From the NCBI RefSeq assembly GCF_001905825.1, contig NZ_LIVV01000014.1:124001-188000 (forward strand): a stretch of DNA of 64,000 bases, read 5' to 3'. Position numbers and translations under genes: made by a program. Positions 1-8,049 of the stretch are shown one piece after another. The notes under the pieces are model-generated. The model did no database searches, was not told where the DNA came from, and saw only the letters and a program-made list of their open reading frames with translations. Origin of the DNA: Streptomyces sp. CB02009 (GTDB taxonomy: Bacteria; Actinomycetota; Actinomycetes; Streptomycetales; Streptomycetaceae). Numbering within the stretch: position 1 is the stretch's first letter; the number at the start of each line of letters is the position of its first letter.

Positions 1-80
1 AGACCGATGCCGCCAGAGGCGCCGGTGATCAGAGCGGTCCTGCCGCTCTGGTCGGGAATGTGTGCGGGGGACCAGGCCAT
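1..80 (-). CDS. Short-chain dehydrogenase/reductase, N-terminus only
   Basis: The first 26 residues of a minus-strand protein are visible; the gene runs off the left edge. After a short polar lead the chain reads GRTALITGASGGIGL, the TGxxxGIG dinucleotide-binding turn of classical short-chain dehydrogenases, so it is an NAD(P)-dependent oxidoreductase of unknown substrate. The ATG is preceded by a clear AGGAGG-type ribosome site (cctcaggagggtgac). It lies upstream of, and in the opposite reading sense to, the regulator and oxygenase cluster, and faces away from it. The family call is sure, the function is not. Confidence 0.85.
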   Translation of the reverse strand, partial: MAWSPAHIPDQSGRTALITGASGGIG

Positions 81-123
81 GTCACCCTCCTGAGGAAGAC
101 GGGACGCCTGCGGGCGGGGTGCG

Positions 124-666
124 TCAGTGCGCGGCACCGTAGCCGTGCTGGACGATGAGCTCCGCCGCCACGCCGTAGAAGGCCGGGTCGGACGGGACGT
201 CCGTGGCCAGACCGTTCACGTAGCGGTTGAACATCGCGAACGCGGCCGCGATCAGGACCGTGTCGTGGATGTGGGTGTCCGTGGCGCCCTCGGCTCGGGC
301 GGCGGCGATCGCCTCGTCGGAGACGGGGGCCGCCTCGGCCTGCACCTCGGCGGCCACCTTCAGCAGCGACCGGAGCAGCGGAGTGATCGCCGCCGTGTCG
401 GGGCCGGCGAGCACGGACGCCACGAGCTCGGCGCCACCCTCCAGCTGCGCGGCCGCGAACGCGCTGTGGGAACCGGCGCAGAAAGCGGTGCAGTTCAGGT
501 GCGACACGTACGCGGCGATCAGTTCGCGCTCGCCCCGGCTCAGCGGCGAAGGACCGCTGCGCAGCAGGGTCTCGGCAAGGTCCGACAGTACGCCCGCGGT
601 GTCCGGGCGCTGGGCGAAGAGCCCGCTGATTCCGGGAAGGTCATGGGTGATCTCGATGTGGGGCAC
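124..666 (-). CDS. AhpD-like / carboxymuconolactone decarboxylase family protein (paralogue 1)
   Basis: A 180-residue protein of the AhpD/CMD all-helical fold, whose known members are peroxidases, decarboxylases or redox adaptors. The AhpD-type active-site block is present: the Glu of RELIAAYVS, then CTAFC followed four residues later by His (CAGSH). The canonical CxxC is changed, because the first Cys position is Thr and an extra Cys sits one residue earlier. The GTG start at 666 is chosen because it aligns with the start of the paralogue at 8050 (both begin VPHI) and has GAGGA upstream; an ATG at 735 is possible. Two homologues lie at 8050-8589 and 10364-10918. Enzyme activity is not established. 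Confidence 0.8.
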   Translation of the reverse strand: MPHIEITHDLPGISGLFAQRPDTAGVLSDLAETLLRSGPSPLSRGERELIAAYVSHLNCTAFCAGSHSAFAAAQLEGGAELVASVLAGPDTAAITPLLRSLLKVAAEVQAEAAPVSDEAIAAARAEGATDTHIHDTVLIAAAFAMFNRYVNGLATDVPSDPAFYGVAAELIVQHGYGAAH

Positions 667-905
667 CGCTGAGTCCTCGTCTTCGCTTGGGGTACGGACG
701 GGCTCATCGTCGGGACCCGCGGGCCGGCCGGCCAACTTCCAGCGTGCGGACCTCGCCCCGAGCAGTCCCCGTCAGCTCCGCACTCAGAGAGAAGCGTCGC
801 GCCGCCCGCTAGTCCAAGAATGAGGACGTGGCAAGGAACATCTCGCGGTACGAGGAGACTTGGGCAGGTGGTCGCGTCGGTACGGGCACGTACCGCCGCC
901 CGGCG

Positions 906-1181
906 TCATGCCTCCACGGTTCCGGCGAGCTGCCAGCCGCCCAGTGCGGGCGACAGCACCAGGGCCCGCCGACACAGGGCACGGCACCGCCGCACGGCGC
1001 TCGCCTCGTCCGGAGCCAGCAGGAAGGCGACCCCCCGGGCACCGGCCCGGCTCGCATGCACGCGTACGTGCTCGACGCCGTCGTCCGGGCGGCATGCCGC
1101 CCACAGCTCGGCCAGCAGAACGTCGGAGGACAGATCCGGCGCTTGCGGCGGCTTGGCGAAGGCGAACTCGACGAGGTGCAC
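906..1181 (-). CDS. Hypothetical small protein
   Basis: A 91-residue minus-strand ORF divergent from the LuxR-type regulator, with about 110 bp between the two starts. It begins VHLVEFAFAKPP and is rich in Arg, Ala and Leu, with hydrophobic strands (GVAFLLAP) alternating with charged helices (SAVRRCRALCRRAL), so it looks like a small soluble alpha/beta protein. The GTG at 1181 is preferred over an upstream ATG because the extra N-terminal residues look non-coding. I recognise no domain. Its divergent position suggests co-regulation with the neighbouring cluster, which is inference. Confidence 0.5.
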   Translation of the reverse strand: MHLVEFAFAKPPQAPDLSSDVLLAELWAACRPDDGVEHVRVHASRAGARGVAFLLAPDEASAVRRCRALCRRALVLSPALGGWQLAGTVEA

Positions 1182-1291
1182 ACACCGAGTCTGCCGCACA
1201 CCACCGGCCCCGCCCCAGCCCCGGCGAGGCCACGAACATGCCGTGGCACGCATGTGCCCCGGTGCCCACACACGACCGCGGGGGGACGCTG

Positions 1292-2287
1292 ATGCTGCGC
1301 GTACTCGGACTCGACTTCAGCACGGAGGCCGTCTACCGGTTGATGCTGGAGCACCCTTCGTGGGGCGTGGACCGCCTCGCGGAGGAGCTGGACACCGACC
1401 GTCGCACGGTCGCCCGGGCACTGGACACGCTGGCCGACCTCGCGCTGCTGCGCGCAACGACGACCGCCGACTCCTCCGGCGGCCTGCGATTGGTGCCGCC
1501 CCGGGCCGGACTCGGCGCGCTGCTCGAACGACGGCAGAACGAGCTCGCCCGCACTCAGCTGGAGATCGACGCGAGCCGCGCGGCGGTCGCCGACCTCCTC
1601 ACCGACTACACGGCGCTCGGCCGAGACTCCCTGGGCGGTGCGGTGGAACGCTTCACCGGAGACGAGTCCGTCCGGCGGATCCACACAGACGTCACCGGAC
1701 AGGCCCGCGGCGAACTCCTCGCCCTCGCCCCCACCACTGCCTCCGGAGGCGGCCCCTGGGAGATCGACGCCCCCCTCCACGTCGACCTGCTCTCCCGGGG
1801 AGTGAGGGTCCGCATCCTCCACCTCGACAGCACCGACGGAACACCCGAGCGTCGACGGGCGGTCCGAGAGCTGACACAGGCCGGCGCCGAGATCCGCACC
1901 CTGCCCTCCCTCCCTCTGCAGCTGCGGATCGTCGACGGGGCGAGCGCCGTCCTTCCCCTCGATCCGGAAGTCCCTGATGAGGGAGCCGTGCTTCTGCGCG
2001 AACCAGGCGCCCTCACGGGCCTGCGCGCCCTGTTCACGCATCTGTGGGACGAGGCGGAACCCCTCCCGGACGGAGGCGTCGAGGACGAGGAGCCCGACGC
2101 CTACACGCCGCAGGAACGCGCCCTGCTGAAGTTCCTGGCCGAGGGACTCACCGACGAGGCCGCGGCCCGCAGGCTCGGCATCTCCCTGCGCAGCGAGCGC
2201 CGCATGATCTCCGGTCTCTCCGAACGATTCGGTGCCCACAGCCGCTTCCAGCTCGGTCTCCAGGCCGCCCGCATCGGCCTGGTGTGA
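1292..2287 (+). CDS. LuxR-type helix-turn-helix regulator with N-terminal TrmB-like domain
   Basis: A 331-residue regulator. Residues about 10-60 form a winged helix (VDRLAEELDTDRRTVARALDTL), as in TrmB-type sensors. The middle resembles a phospholipase-D-like effector domain of similar actinomycete regulators. Residues about 265-331 form a LuxR/GerE DNA-binding domain (YTPQERALLKFLAEGLTDEA, then RRLGIS). The ATG at 1292 follows gggggacgct; a longer upstream frame exists but is poorly supported. It sits 206 bp before the small peptide gene at 2494 on the same strand, and regulators of this architecture often flank peptide natural-product genes, so it is the likely pathway-specific regulator. 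Confidence 0.8.
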   Translation: MLRVLGLDFSTEAVYRLMLEHPSWGVDRLAEELDTDRRTVARALDTLADLALLRATTTADSSGGLRLVPPRAGLGALLERRQNELARTQLEIDASRAAVADLLTDYTALGRDSLGGAVERFTGDESVRRIHTDVTGQARGELLALAPTTASGGGPWEIDAPLHVDLLSRGVRVRILHLDSTDGTPERRRAVRELTQAGAEIRTLPSLPLQLRIVDGASAVLPLDPEVPDEGAVLLREPGALTGLRALFTHLWDEAEPLPDGGVEDEEPDAYTPQERALLKFLAEGLTDEAAARRLGISLRSERRMISGLSERFGAHSRFQLGLQAARIGLV

Positions 2288-2493
2288 CACAACAATGCCA
2301 AGGTCATTCTGTGCCACGGAAAATTGCTGACACGGCTTGTGAGGCCATGTCAGAGTAATTTCCAGAACGGACCGGAAAGCACAAAGAATCCCGAGCCGAA
2401 CGGACCGCTCAATTCCAACTGAATTGCCCAGGCATAACTCCCGTCGCGCCAGCGGGAGAACACTCATGAATCGATCGGAAAGGAAATACCGAC
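2288..2493 (+). promoter_or_regulatory. Leader region upstream of the peptide gene
   Basis: 206 bp between the regulator and the peptide gene, clearly less GC-rich than its surroundings. It contains a spaced dyad (ctgaca at about 2326 and tgtcag at about 2347) that could be an operator or overlap a promoter, and a short hairpin at 2438-2458 (ctcccg/cgggag) just before the ribosome site ggaaaggaaatac. This is the natural place for the promoter of the 2494-7957 genes; the exact -35/-10 boxes are not certain. Confidence 0.4.
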
Positions 2494-2589
2494 ATGGAGA
2501 ACGAGAAGAACCTCGTCATGGAGATCCTCGAGGACGACAACTACGACTTCGAGGCCGAGTTCAGCCCGCGTCAGGACGTCGGCCACTGA
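2494..2589 (+). CDS. Candidate RiPP precursor peptide (31 aa)
   Basis: A 31-residue peptide beginning MENEKNLVMEILEDDN and ending FSPRQDVGH. The N-terminal two thirds are strongly acidic (Glu and Asp) with Leu/Val/Ile spacing like a helical RiPP leader. The last nine residues hold the only Arg, Pro, Gln and His. The start has an AAGGA-type ribosome site at good distance. It lies 80 bp upstream of a run of overlapping genes for three Fe(II)/2-oxoglutarate oxygenases and an exporter. JmjC oxygenases related to YcfD/NO66 hydroxylate Arg or His in ribosomal proteins, so Arg27, Asp29 or His31 are attractive but unproven targets. I do not recognise the peptide as a member of any described class. 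Confidence 0.6.
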   Translation: MENEKNLVMEILEDDNYDFEAEFSPRQDVGH

Positions 2590-2669
2590 GCCCCGCACCG
2601 TAACGCGGCCGGTCGTCCCCACGGACAGCCGGCCGCGTCGGCCGTTTCCCCGAACGAGTGGTGAGTTGG

Positions 2670-3893
2670 ATGAGCATCGACACGCAGACCTGGAAGGCGT
2701 TCGCGGCGGACCACGCCCCGGACTTCGCCCGCACCGTGTTCCTCCCCGGCCTCGTCGCCGACCCCGGACACCTCGCCCGGTTGATCGACGACGGCCTGCG
2801 CACAGCGACCCGTCAGGCGCCCGGCGACCTGCGCCTGCGTGCCTTCCGCCCCGGCGCCTTCGACTACCGGCTGACCAAGCGCTTCGTGGACACCCCCGTC
2901 GCCGACGAAGAGAGCGCCGTTGACTGGCTGGCCCGCACGGCCGACAGCGACGAGGAGTGCCTTGCCGTCAACGACATCTCATCCTGGAACCTCGACCTGG
3001 CCACCGAGGTCGCCCGACTCGTAGCGGAGCTCATCGCCGACGGCACCCACGAACTGCCTTCCGGAACCGACGTGTACACCTTCGTCGCCCACTCCGGCTG
3101 GACCCCGTTCGGCATCCACAAAGACTCGGAGCCCTCCCTCATCTTCCACCTCGGACCGTCCCCCAAGGAGGTCTGGGTCTGGCACGACAACCCGTTCGAC
3201 GCATCCGCCATCACGCCCAACCCCTCGTTCGGCCGCATCACCTTCGACGTCGAGGAGCACCTCGCCTCCGCCGAGCGACACCTGCTCCAGCCCGGCGACT
3301 TCCTCTGCATCCCCCAGGACACGTACCACGTGTTCCGAAACCTCGGCCCCTCCACGTTCCTCGGACTGACCGTCTACCCGGTCAGGGCCCGGCCACTGAT
3401 CACGGAAGCCCTGTGGCGCGCCGCCCACCCGGCCGAACCCCTCGCCGCCTACCCGGCCGCCGACCAGGTCACCGATCGCGCCCGCAGAATCCTCACCGAC
3501 GACACCGCCGGCACCTCGCTCGCCGACCGTGTCGCCCACGAGATCGCCCTCGGGCAGCTCCGCCTGCGCACCAACGGCTACCTCAGCCGACCGCACCAGG
3601 CCGCGCTGCCCCGTACGGCCCCCCACCCCCACGCCTCGCTGCGCTGGGCCCGCCCCGGGGTGGTCACCGCCGCCCCCCATCACGGTGGCACCACCCTCGT
3701 CGCCCGCGGCCGTACCCTCATCGTCCCCGGCCCCGACCCCACCGACTTCACCGACCTGGAGAAGGCGACAGCCTCGGACTCGCCCTTCACCCTTGACGAG
3801 CTCACCGCCGTCCTACCCAAGGGCCTCGCGCCGGAACGCCGCGAGGAGATCGCTCTCAGCCTCTGCGGCGTGGGCGCGGTGGTCGCGCCATGA
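2670..3893 (+). CDS. JmjC/cupin-type Fe(II)/2-oxoglutarate oxygenase A
   Basis: A 407-residue protein with a JmjC (cupin_4-like) core. The iron facial triad is visible as His150 and Asp152 (FGIHKD) and His220 (DTYHVF), separated by strands such as EVWVWH. A C-terminal helical part ends with a winged-helix-like segment, as in ribosomal oxygenases of the YcfD/NO66 group. Predicted reaction: 2-oxoglutarate-dependent hydroxylation of a peptide or protein side chain. ATG at 2670 is preferred over GTGs at 2658 and 2661. It follows the candidate precursor by 80 bp, and its stop overlaps the next start (ATGA at 3890), so the two oxygenases are translationally coupled. Confidence 0.8.
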   Translation: MSIDTQTWKAFAADHAPDFARTVFLPGLVADPGHLARLIDDGLRTATRQAPGDLRLRAFRPGAFDYRLTKRFVDTPVADEESAVDWLARTADSDEECLAVNDISSWNLDLATEVARLVAELIADGTHELPSGTDVYTFVAHSGWTPFGIHKDSEPSLIFHLGPSPKEVWVWHDNPFDASAITPNPSFGRITFDVEEHLASAERHLLQPGDFLCIPQDTYHVFRNLGPSTFLGLTVYPVRARPLITEALWRAAHPAEPLAAYPAADQVTDRARRILTDDTAGTSLADRVAHEIALGQLRLRTNGYLSRPHQAALPRTAPHPHASLRWARPGVVTAAPHHGGTTLVARGRTLIVPGPDPTDFTDLEKATASDSPFTLDELTAVLPKGLAPERREEIALSLCGVGAVVAP

Positions 3894-4960
3894 CCGGATA
3901 CGACGCCTTCGCCCACGCCCAGGCGCTCCTCACCGGCCTCGGCGACCAGGAGCCACCCACCGGCGGTGTCCGACTCCACGAGCCCGCCGCGGGCAGCGAG
4001 AACACCGCCCACGAGGCCCTGCTCGCCGGCGTATGGTCCGCCCTCGCACGGCCCGGAGCCCTCGCCACCAACTTCCGGCTCGTCGAGTCCGGCCGGCAGG
4101 TCGACCGAAGCCGCTGGATGCGCTCGCGCGTCGGCGATGGAGAGGTCCTGCACACCGCCCTCGTCCCCACCTACCTGCATAGCGCCGTCGAGCGCGGCGC
4201 GACCCTTGTCATCAGCCACCTCGAAGCCCTCGACGAGCGAGTCATGCTGCTGTGCGAGGCCCTCGAATACCTGCTGCGCGCCCGCGCCTGGGTCAACTGC
4301 TACATCACCGCAGGCGAGAACTCCGCCTTTGATGTTCACAGCGACGACCACGATGCCCTCATCCTGCAACTCCTCGGCCGCAAGCACTGGGAGGTCGACT
4401 CCCGCACAGGCGCGCGCTCCCACGACCTGGCCCCGGGCAGTCTCGACCGCGTCCTCACACCTGGCATGTGCCTGTCCGTGCCGCGCGACACCGCCCACCG
4501 CGTCTCCGGCACCGGGGAACTCACCGTGCACCTCACAGTCGGGTACGAGCCCTACGCCGACGTGCGCGAGGAGAGCCGCGCCGCCCACGAACTCGTCGGC
4601 CGCACCGCACCCGACCCCGACCCCGAATGGCTCACCACCCGCCTGGCCCTGCGCCCCGACCGCCGCGCCGGAGCGTCCCTGCGCAGCGCCCTGACCGGCG
4701 AGGTCGGATCCGGCACCCGAATCCGCTGGGCCAGCCGCTTTCCCCCGCACGTTGCCACCGGCGAAGAGCACCTGACGATCACCACCATGGGCCGGCGCAT
4801 CCGTCTCGACCGCCGCCTGGAGCACCCCATCACCCTTCTCACCAGGGGCGGCGCCCTGACCTACGACGAATTGGCCGCCGACAGCGACCTGCCCGACGCC
4901 GACCTGCGCGCCCTGGTCGCCTTCGGCGCCCGCAACGACTTCCTGATCTGCGAAGGATGA
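3890..4960 (+). CDS. JmjC/cupin-type Fe(II)/2-oxoglutarate oxygenase B
   Basis: A 356-residue JmjC-fold oxygenase. Its central segment runs ARAWVNCYITAGENSAFDVH and continues into the iron ligands His150, Asp152 (DVHSDD) and His203 (DTAHRV); LILQLLGRKHWEV is the typical cupin_4 strand pair. The C-terminal 120 residues again look like a winged helix, matching protein A in layout. Sequence outside the core differs from A, so the two probably act on different positions or partners rather than being a recent duplication. Starts in an ATGA overlap with the upstream gene and ends in an ATGA overlap with the transporter at 4957. Confidence 0.82.
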   Translation: MTGYDAFAHAQALLTGLGDQEPPTGGVRLHEPAAGSENTAHEALLAGVWSALARPGALATNFRLVESGRQVDRSRWMRSRVGDGEVLHTALVPTYLHSAVERGATLVISHLEALDERVMLLCEALEYLLRARAWVNCYITAGENSAFDVHSDDHDALILQLLGRKHWEVDSRTGARSHDLAPGSLDRVLTPGMCLSVPRDTAHRVSGTGELTVHLTVGYEPYADVREESRAAHELVGRTAPDPDPEWLTTRLALRPDRRAGASLRSALTGEVGSGTRIRWASRFPPHVATGEEHLTITTMGRRIRLDRRLEHPITLLTRGGALTYDELAADSDLPDADLRALVAFGARNDFLICEG

Positions 4961-6255
4961 CTCGCCCCGTGCTCACCGCCACCCTCAAGGACCAGGCCGC
5001 GATGTTCCGCGAGCGCCGCTTCGCGACGTTCTTCACGGGCCACGTCGTCTCCAGGCTCGGCGACGCCCCCGTCCCCGTCGCCTTCGCCCTCGCCGCGTAC
5101 CAGGTCTCCCACTCGGCGGCCGCGCTCACCTGGGTCCTGCTGTCGCTGTGGGGGGCACGCTTCTTCCTCGTCGCCACCGGTGGCCGGCTCGCCGACCGCT
5201 ACGACCGGGTGAAGGTGATGATCGGCGCCGACCTGCTGAGGCTGCTCGCCCAGGGCGCCCTCGCCGTCATCGTGGTCAGCCCCCTGGCACTGCAGAGCTG
5301 GCACCTGTGCCTGTCCGCCGCGCTGTACGGCGCGGGAACCGCCCTGTACAACCCCGCGCAGATCGGTCTGACCCCCGAACTCGTCGCTGAGGACCGTCTC
5401 CAGCGGGCCAACGGCCTGCTCTCTCTCGTCGCCGACGTCGGTTTCCTCCTCGGCCCCGTCCTCGCGGGCGTCTTGATGAGCACCGTCGGCTTCTCGTGGA
5501 TCCTCTGGCTCGACGTGGCTTCCTTCGCCGTCAACCTCGTCTGCCTCCTGCGTCTGGTCCGGCTGCACACCCCCCTCCGCCGCACCGCCCCCTTCCAGGC
5601 CGCCGCCCCTTCCACGAGCGGTACCTCCGCAGACGATGCAGCTCCTGCCGCCGACACCGACCACCGCTTCCGCGCCGGATTCGCCGTCATGGCTCGCTAT
5701 CCGTGGTTCTCCTTCGGCATGGCCCTGTGGTTCGTCGTCTCTCTCGGCATCGGCCTGACCGCTGTCGCCGGGCCCGTCATCGCCGTCGAGTCCCTCGGCG
5801 GCGCCGGAGCCTGGTCCGTCCTCGCGACCTGCCTCGCGATCGGCTCCCTCCTCGGCTCGCTCGCCGTCATGTCGACGACCAAGCACCACCCCTGGAAAGC
5901 CGCTTCCGTCGTCGTCACCCTCGGCGCCGTCCTGCAGTTCGTCGCCCTGACCCTGCGCGACGAGCTGCCCACCGCCGTCCTCGGCGCGAGCTTCGCCCTG
6001 TGCGCCTTGACGACCGCCGCCTGCGGCATCGTGTGGGACACCGCCTACCAGAGCGAGATCCCCGAGCGCTATATATCCCGCCTCGGTTCCGTGGACAACT
6101 TCGTCAACGCCGCCGGAATCCCCGCCGGCATGCTCCTCGGCGGCCTGTTCGCCGACCACTACGACACCGTCTTCCTGGGCGTCAGCGTTCTGCTCGTCCT
6201 GCTCTGCGTCCCCGCCGCCCGTCTCGCCGGACACGGAAAGAAAGCGACCGCATGA
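4957..6255 (+). CDS. MFS exporter
   Basis: A 432-residue major facilitator with about twelve membrane helices. The A-type loop GGRLADRYDRVKVM lies between helices 2 and 3, and a variable hydrophilic loop rich in Ala, Ser and Asp (about residues 205-235) separates the halves. It resembles the MFS_3 (enterobactin/macrolide exporter) branch. It overlaps the genes on both sides by ATGA, so it is made together with the oxygenases and is the likely efflux pump for the pathway product. The substrate is inferred from context only. Confidence 0.85.
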   Translation: MTRPVLTATLKDQAAMFRERRFATFFTGHVVSRLGDAPVPVAFALAAYQVSHSAAALTWVLLSLWGARFFLVATGGRLADRYDRVKVMIGADLLRLLAQGALAVIVVSPLALQSWHLCLSAALYGAGTALYNPAQIGLTPELVAEDRLQRANGLLSLVADVGFLLGPVLAGVLMSTVGFSWILWLDVASFAVNLVCLLRLVRLHTPLRRTAPFQAAAPSTSGTSADDAAPAADTDHRFRAGFAVMARYPWFSFGMALWFVVSLGIGLTAVAGPVIAVESLGGAGAWSVLATCLAIGSLLGSLAVMSTTKHHPWKAASVVVTLGAVLQFVALTLRDELPTAVLGASFALCALTTAACGIVWDTAYQSEIPERYISRLGSVDNFVNAAGIPAGMLLGGLFADHYDTVFLGVSVLLVLLCVPAARLAGHGKKATA

Positions 6256-6920
6256 ACCTGGCCACCCTCCTCGCCACACCCGCGACCAACCCCGACGCCC
6301 GCGTCCACTCCCGCGGCGACCGGTACGTCGTCATCGACGACCTCCTGCCCGAGGCCGACTTCGAGGCCACCGCGGACAGCTTCGCCCACACCCGCCTCAA
6401 GCCGGTCCTCAGCACCATCGCGCCGGTGTACGACGGCTTCGCCCACCGCGGGGGAGAGGACAAGCAGCGCTTGGCGCACAGCGAAGACGACGCACCGCGC
6501 TGGCAGCGGGCGGTGAAGGAACAGATCGGCGCCCATCTCGACCTGCTGGCCGCCCCTGGTGGGGCGGACCGCCTCTCCCTCACCCTCAGCGCCTGGGGCT
6601 ACCCCGCCGGTTCCCGCCTGAGCTGGCACAACGACGCCGGCGCCGGCCGCATCGGCGCGTATGTCTACTTCACCCACCGCACCTGGAGCGCCGACTGGGG
6701 AGGCGGCCTCGCCCTGATCGACGAGGAGTCCCGCGCCGACGGCGCCGACGGTGACGCCCTCGTCCACAGTGCCACCCACCCGACGCTCGTCCTGCCGCGC
6801 CCCAACCGCCTGGTCGTCTTCCGCGCCCACACCATGCACGCCGTCCAGCGCGTCGACCCGACCGCCGGCGACCGGCTGCGCAGCACCTGGACCGGCTTCA
6901 TCACCGAGGACACCCCGTGA
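6252..6920 (+). CDS. 2OG-Fe(II) oxygenase (prolyl-hydroxylase-like)
   Basis: A 222-residue protein of the double-stranded beta-helix 2OG-Fe(II) family. The iron ligands are His126 and Asp128 (SWHNDAG) and His196 (HTMHAV). The 2-oxoglutarate-binding Arg lies ten or so residues on, in DRLRSTW. YFTHRTWSADWGGGLALI is the characteristic strand with the GG turn. It belongs to a different subfamily from the two JmjC proteins before it, giving the operon three independent hydroxylase-type enzymes. Start and stop both overlap neighbours (ATGA at 6252, GTGA at 6917). Peptide hydroxylation is the best guess; a desaturase or halogenase-like outcome is less likely because the Asp ligand is kept. Confidence 0.85.
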   Translation: MNLATLLATPATNPDARVHSRGDRYVVIDDLLPEADFEATADSFAHTRLKPVLSTIAPVYDGFAHRGGEDKQRLAHSEDDAPRWQRAVKEQIGAHLDLLAAPGGADRLSLTLSAWGYPAGSRLSWHNDAGAGRIGAYVYFTHRTWSADWGGGLALIDEESRADGADGDALVHSATHPTLVLPRPNRLVVFRAHTMHAVQRVDPTAGDRLRSTWTGFITEDTP

Positions 6921-7957
6921 CCGACACACTCACCACCCCGGACGCCCTCACCCGACTGGGCTGGACCGACACCGATACCCCCCACAGGACTGGCACCACC
7001 ACCCTCGCGCGCGTCGTCGTCCACCATGGCACCGTCTGCGATGTCCTGCGCCCCGAAACCGACGGCACCCTCACCGCGCACACCGCGACCATCACCCCGG
7101 CCCTGCCCGTCACGCCCGTCGCCGGCGACTGGGTCGAACTGGGCGCCGACAGCCGCATCCACGCCGTCGCCCCCCGCCGCGCCGTCCTCACCCGATCCGG
7201 CGTCGGCCACGGCCGCCAGATCCTCGCGGCCAACATCGACACCGTCCTCGTCGTAGTGCCGCTCGCCGGCGGCCTCAACGCCGCCATGGTCGAGCGCCTC
7301 TCCGTCATGGCCTGGGACAGCGGAGCCCAGCCCGTTCTCGTTCTGACCAAGAGCGACACCACCGACGACGCGGGCGCCGCGGACACCGAAGCCGCCGAAC
7401 TCCTCAGCCCCGGAGTTCCGGTGATCTCCGTCAGTGTCCTGTCCGGCGACGGCCTCGACACTCTCCGCTCCCACCTCGGCCCCGGCACGACCGCAGTCAT
7501 GCTCGGCCCCTCCGGGGCAGGCAAGACCTCCCTGCTCAACGCCCTTGAGGGCACCACCGAAGCTGTCGCCGCCGTGGGGCGCAGCGGAGGCCGCCACACC
7601 ACCACCACGCGCCGCCTCCACCTCCTCGCCTCGGGCGGAGTCCTCCTCGACATCCCCGGCATCCGTTCCCTGGAGGTCGCCGCCGGCCCCGACGCCGTCG
7701 ACGACGTCTTCACCGACGTCGCAGCCCTCGCGGCCCACTGCCGGTACGGCGACTGCGGTCACGACGGTGACGGCGGCTGTGCCGTCACCGAGGCCGCCCG
7801 CACCGGCGCACTGTCCCCGGACCGCCTTGCCACCTGGCGCAAGCTCCAGGGCGAGATCGCCTACCGCCGCCGCCGTGAGGACCCCGCCGAGATGGCCGAC
7901 ATACGCCGCCAGTGGAAGGCCGTCAGCAAGCAGGCCCGCCGCAACGGCCGCCGCTGA
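6917..7957 (+). CDS. rsgA: Ribosome small-subunit-dependent GTPase A
   Basis: A 346-residue circularly permuted GTPase. An OB-fold (about 20-90) is followed by the G4 motif TKSD (144-147), then the P-loop GPSGAGKTS (from 197), the G3 motif DIPG (245-248) and a C-terminal zinc knuckle (CRYGDCGHDGDGGC). RsgA acts in late maturation of the 30S subunit and releases RbfA. It starts inside the stop of the oxygenase gene (GTGA), so it belongs to the operon. A ribosome-biogenesis GTPase is out of place in a peptide-modification operon; one reading is a self-protection factor for a ribosome-directed product. Confidence 0.9.
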   Translation: MTDTLTTPDALTRLGWTDTDTPHRTGTTTLARVVVHHGTVCDVLRPETDGTLTAHTATITPALPVTPVAGDWVELGADSRIHAVAPRRAVLTRSGVGHGRQILAANIDTVLVVVPLAGGLNAAMVERLSVMAWDSGAQPVLVLTKSDTTDDAGAADTEAAELLSPGVPVISVSVLSGDGLDTLRSHLGPGTTAVMLGPSGAGKTSLLNALEGTTEAVAAVGRSGGRHTTTTRRLHLLASGGVLLDIPGIRSLEVAAGPDAVDDVFTDVAALAAHCRYGDCGHDGDGGCAVTEAARTGALSPDRLATWRKLQGEIAYRRRREDPAEMADIRRQWKAVSKQARRNGRR

Positions 7958-8049
7958 ACGGCACCACAGATCCGCACGAGAGGAGTTGGCCGAGTGCTCC
8001 GCGGCTGCCAACGATGAGGCGACGACACCTCCCAACCGAAGGACGGCCC

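Noticed and set aside
809..2467. 552-codon minus-strand ORF opposite the LuxR-type regulator
   Set aside because: It is antisense to a gene with two clear DNA-binding domains, has Gly/Val/Glu-rich shadow composition and no ribosome site.
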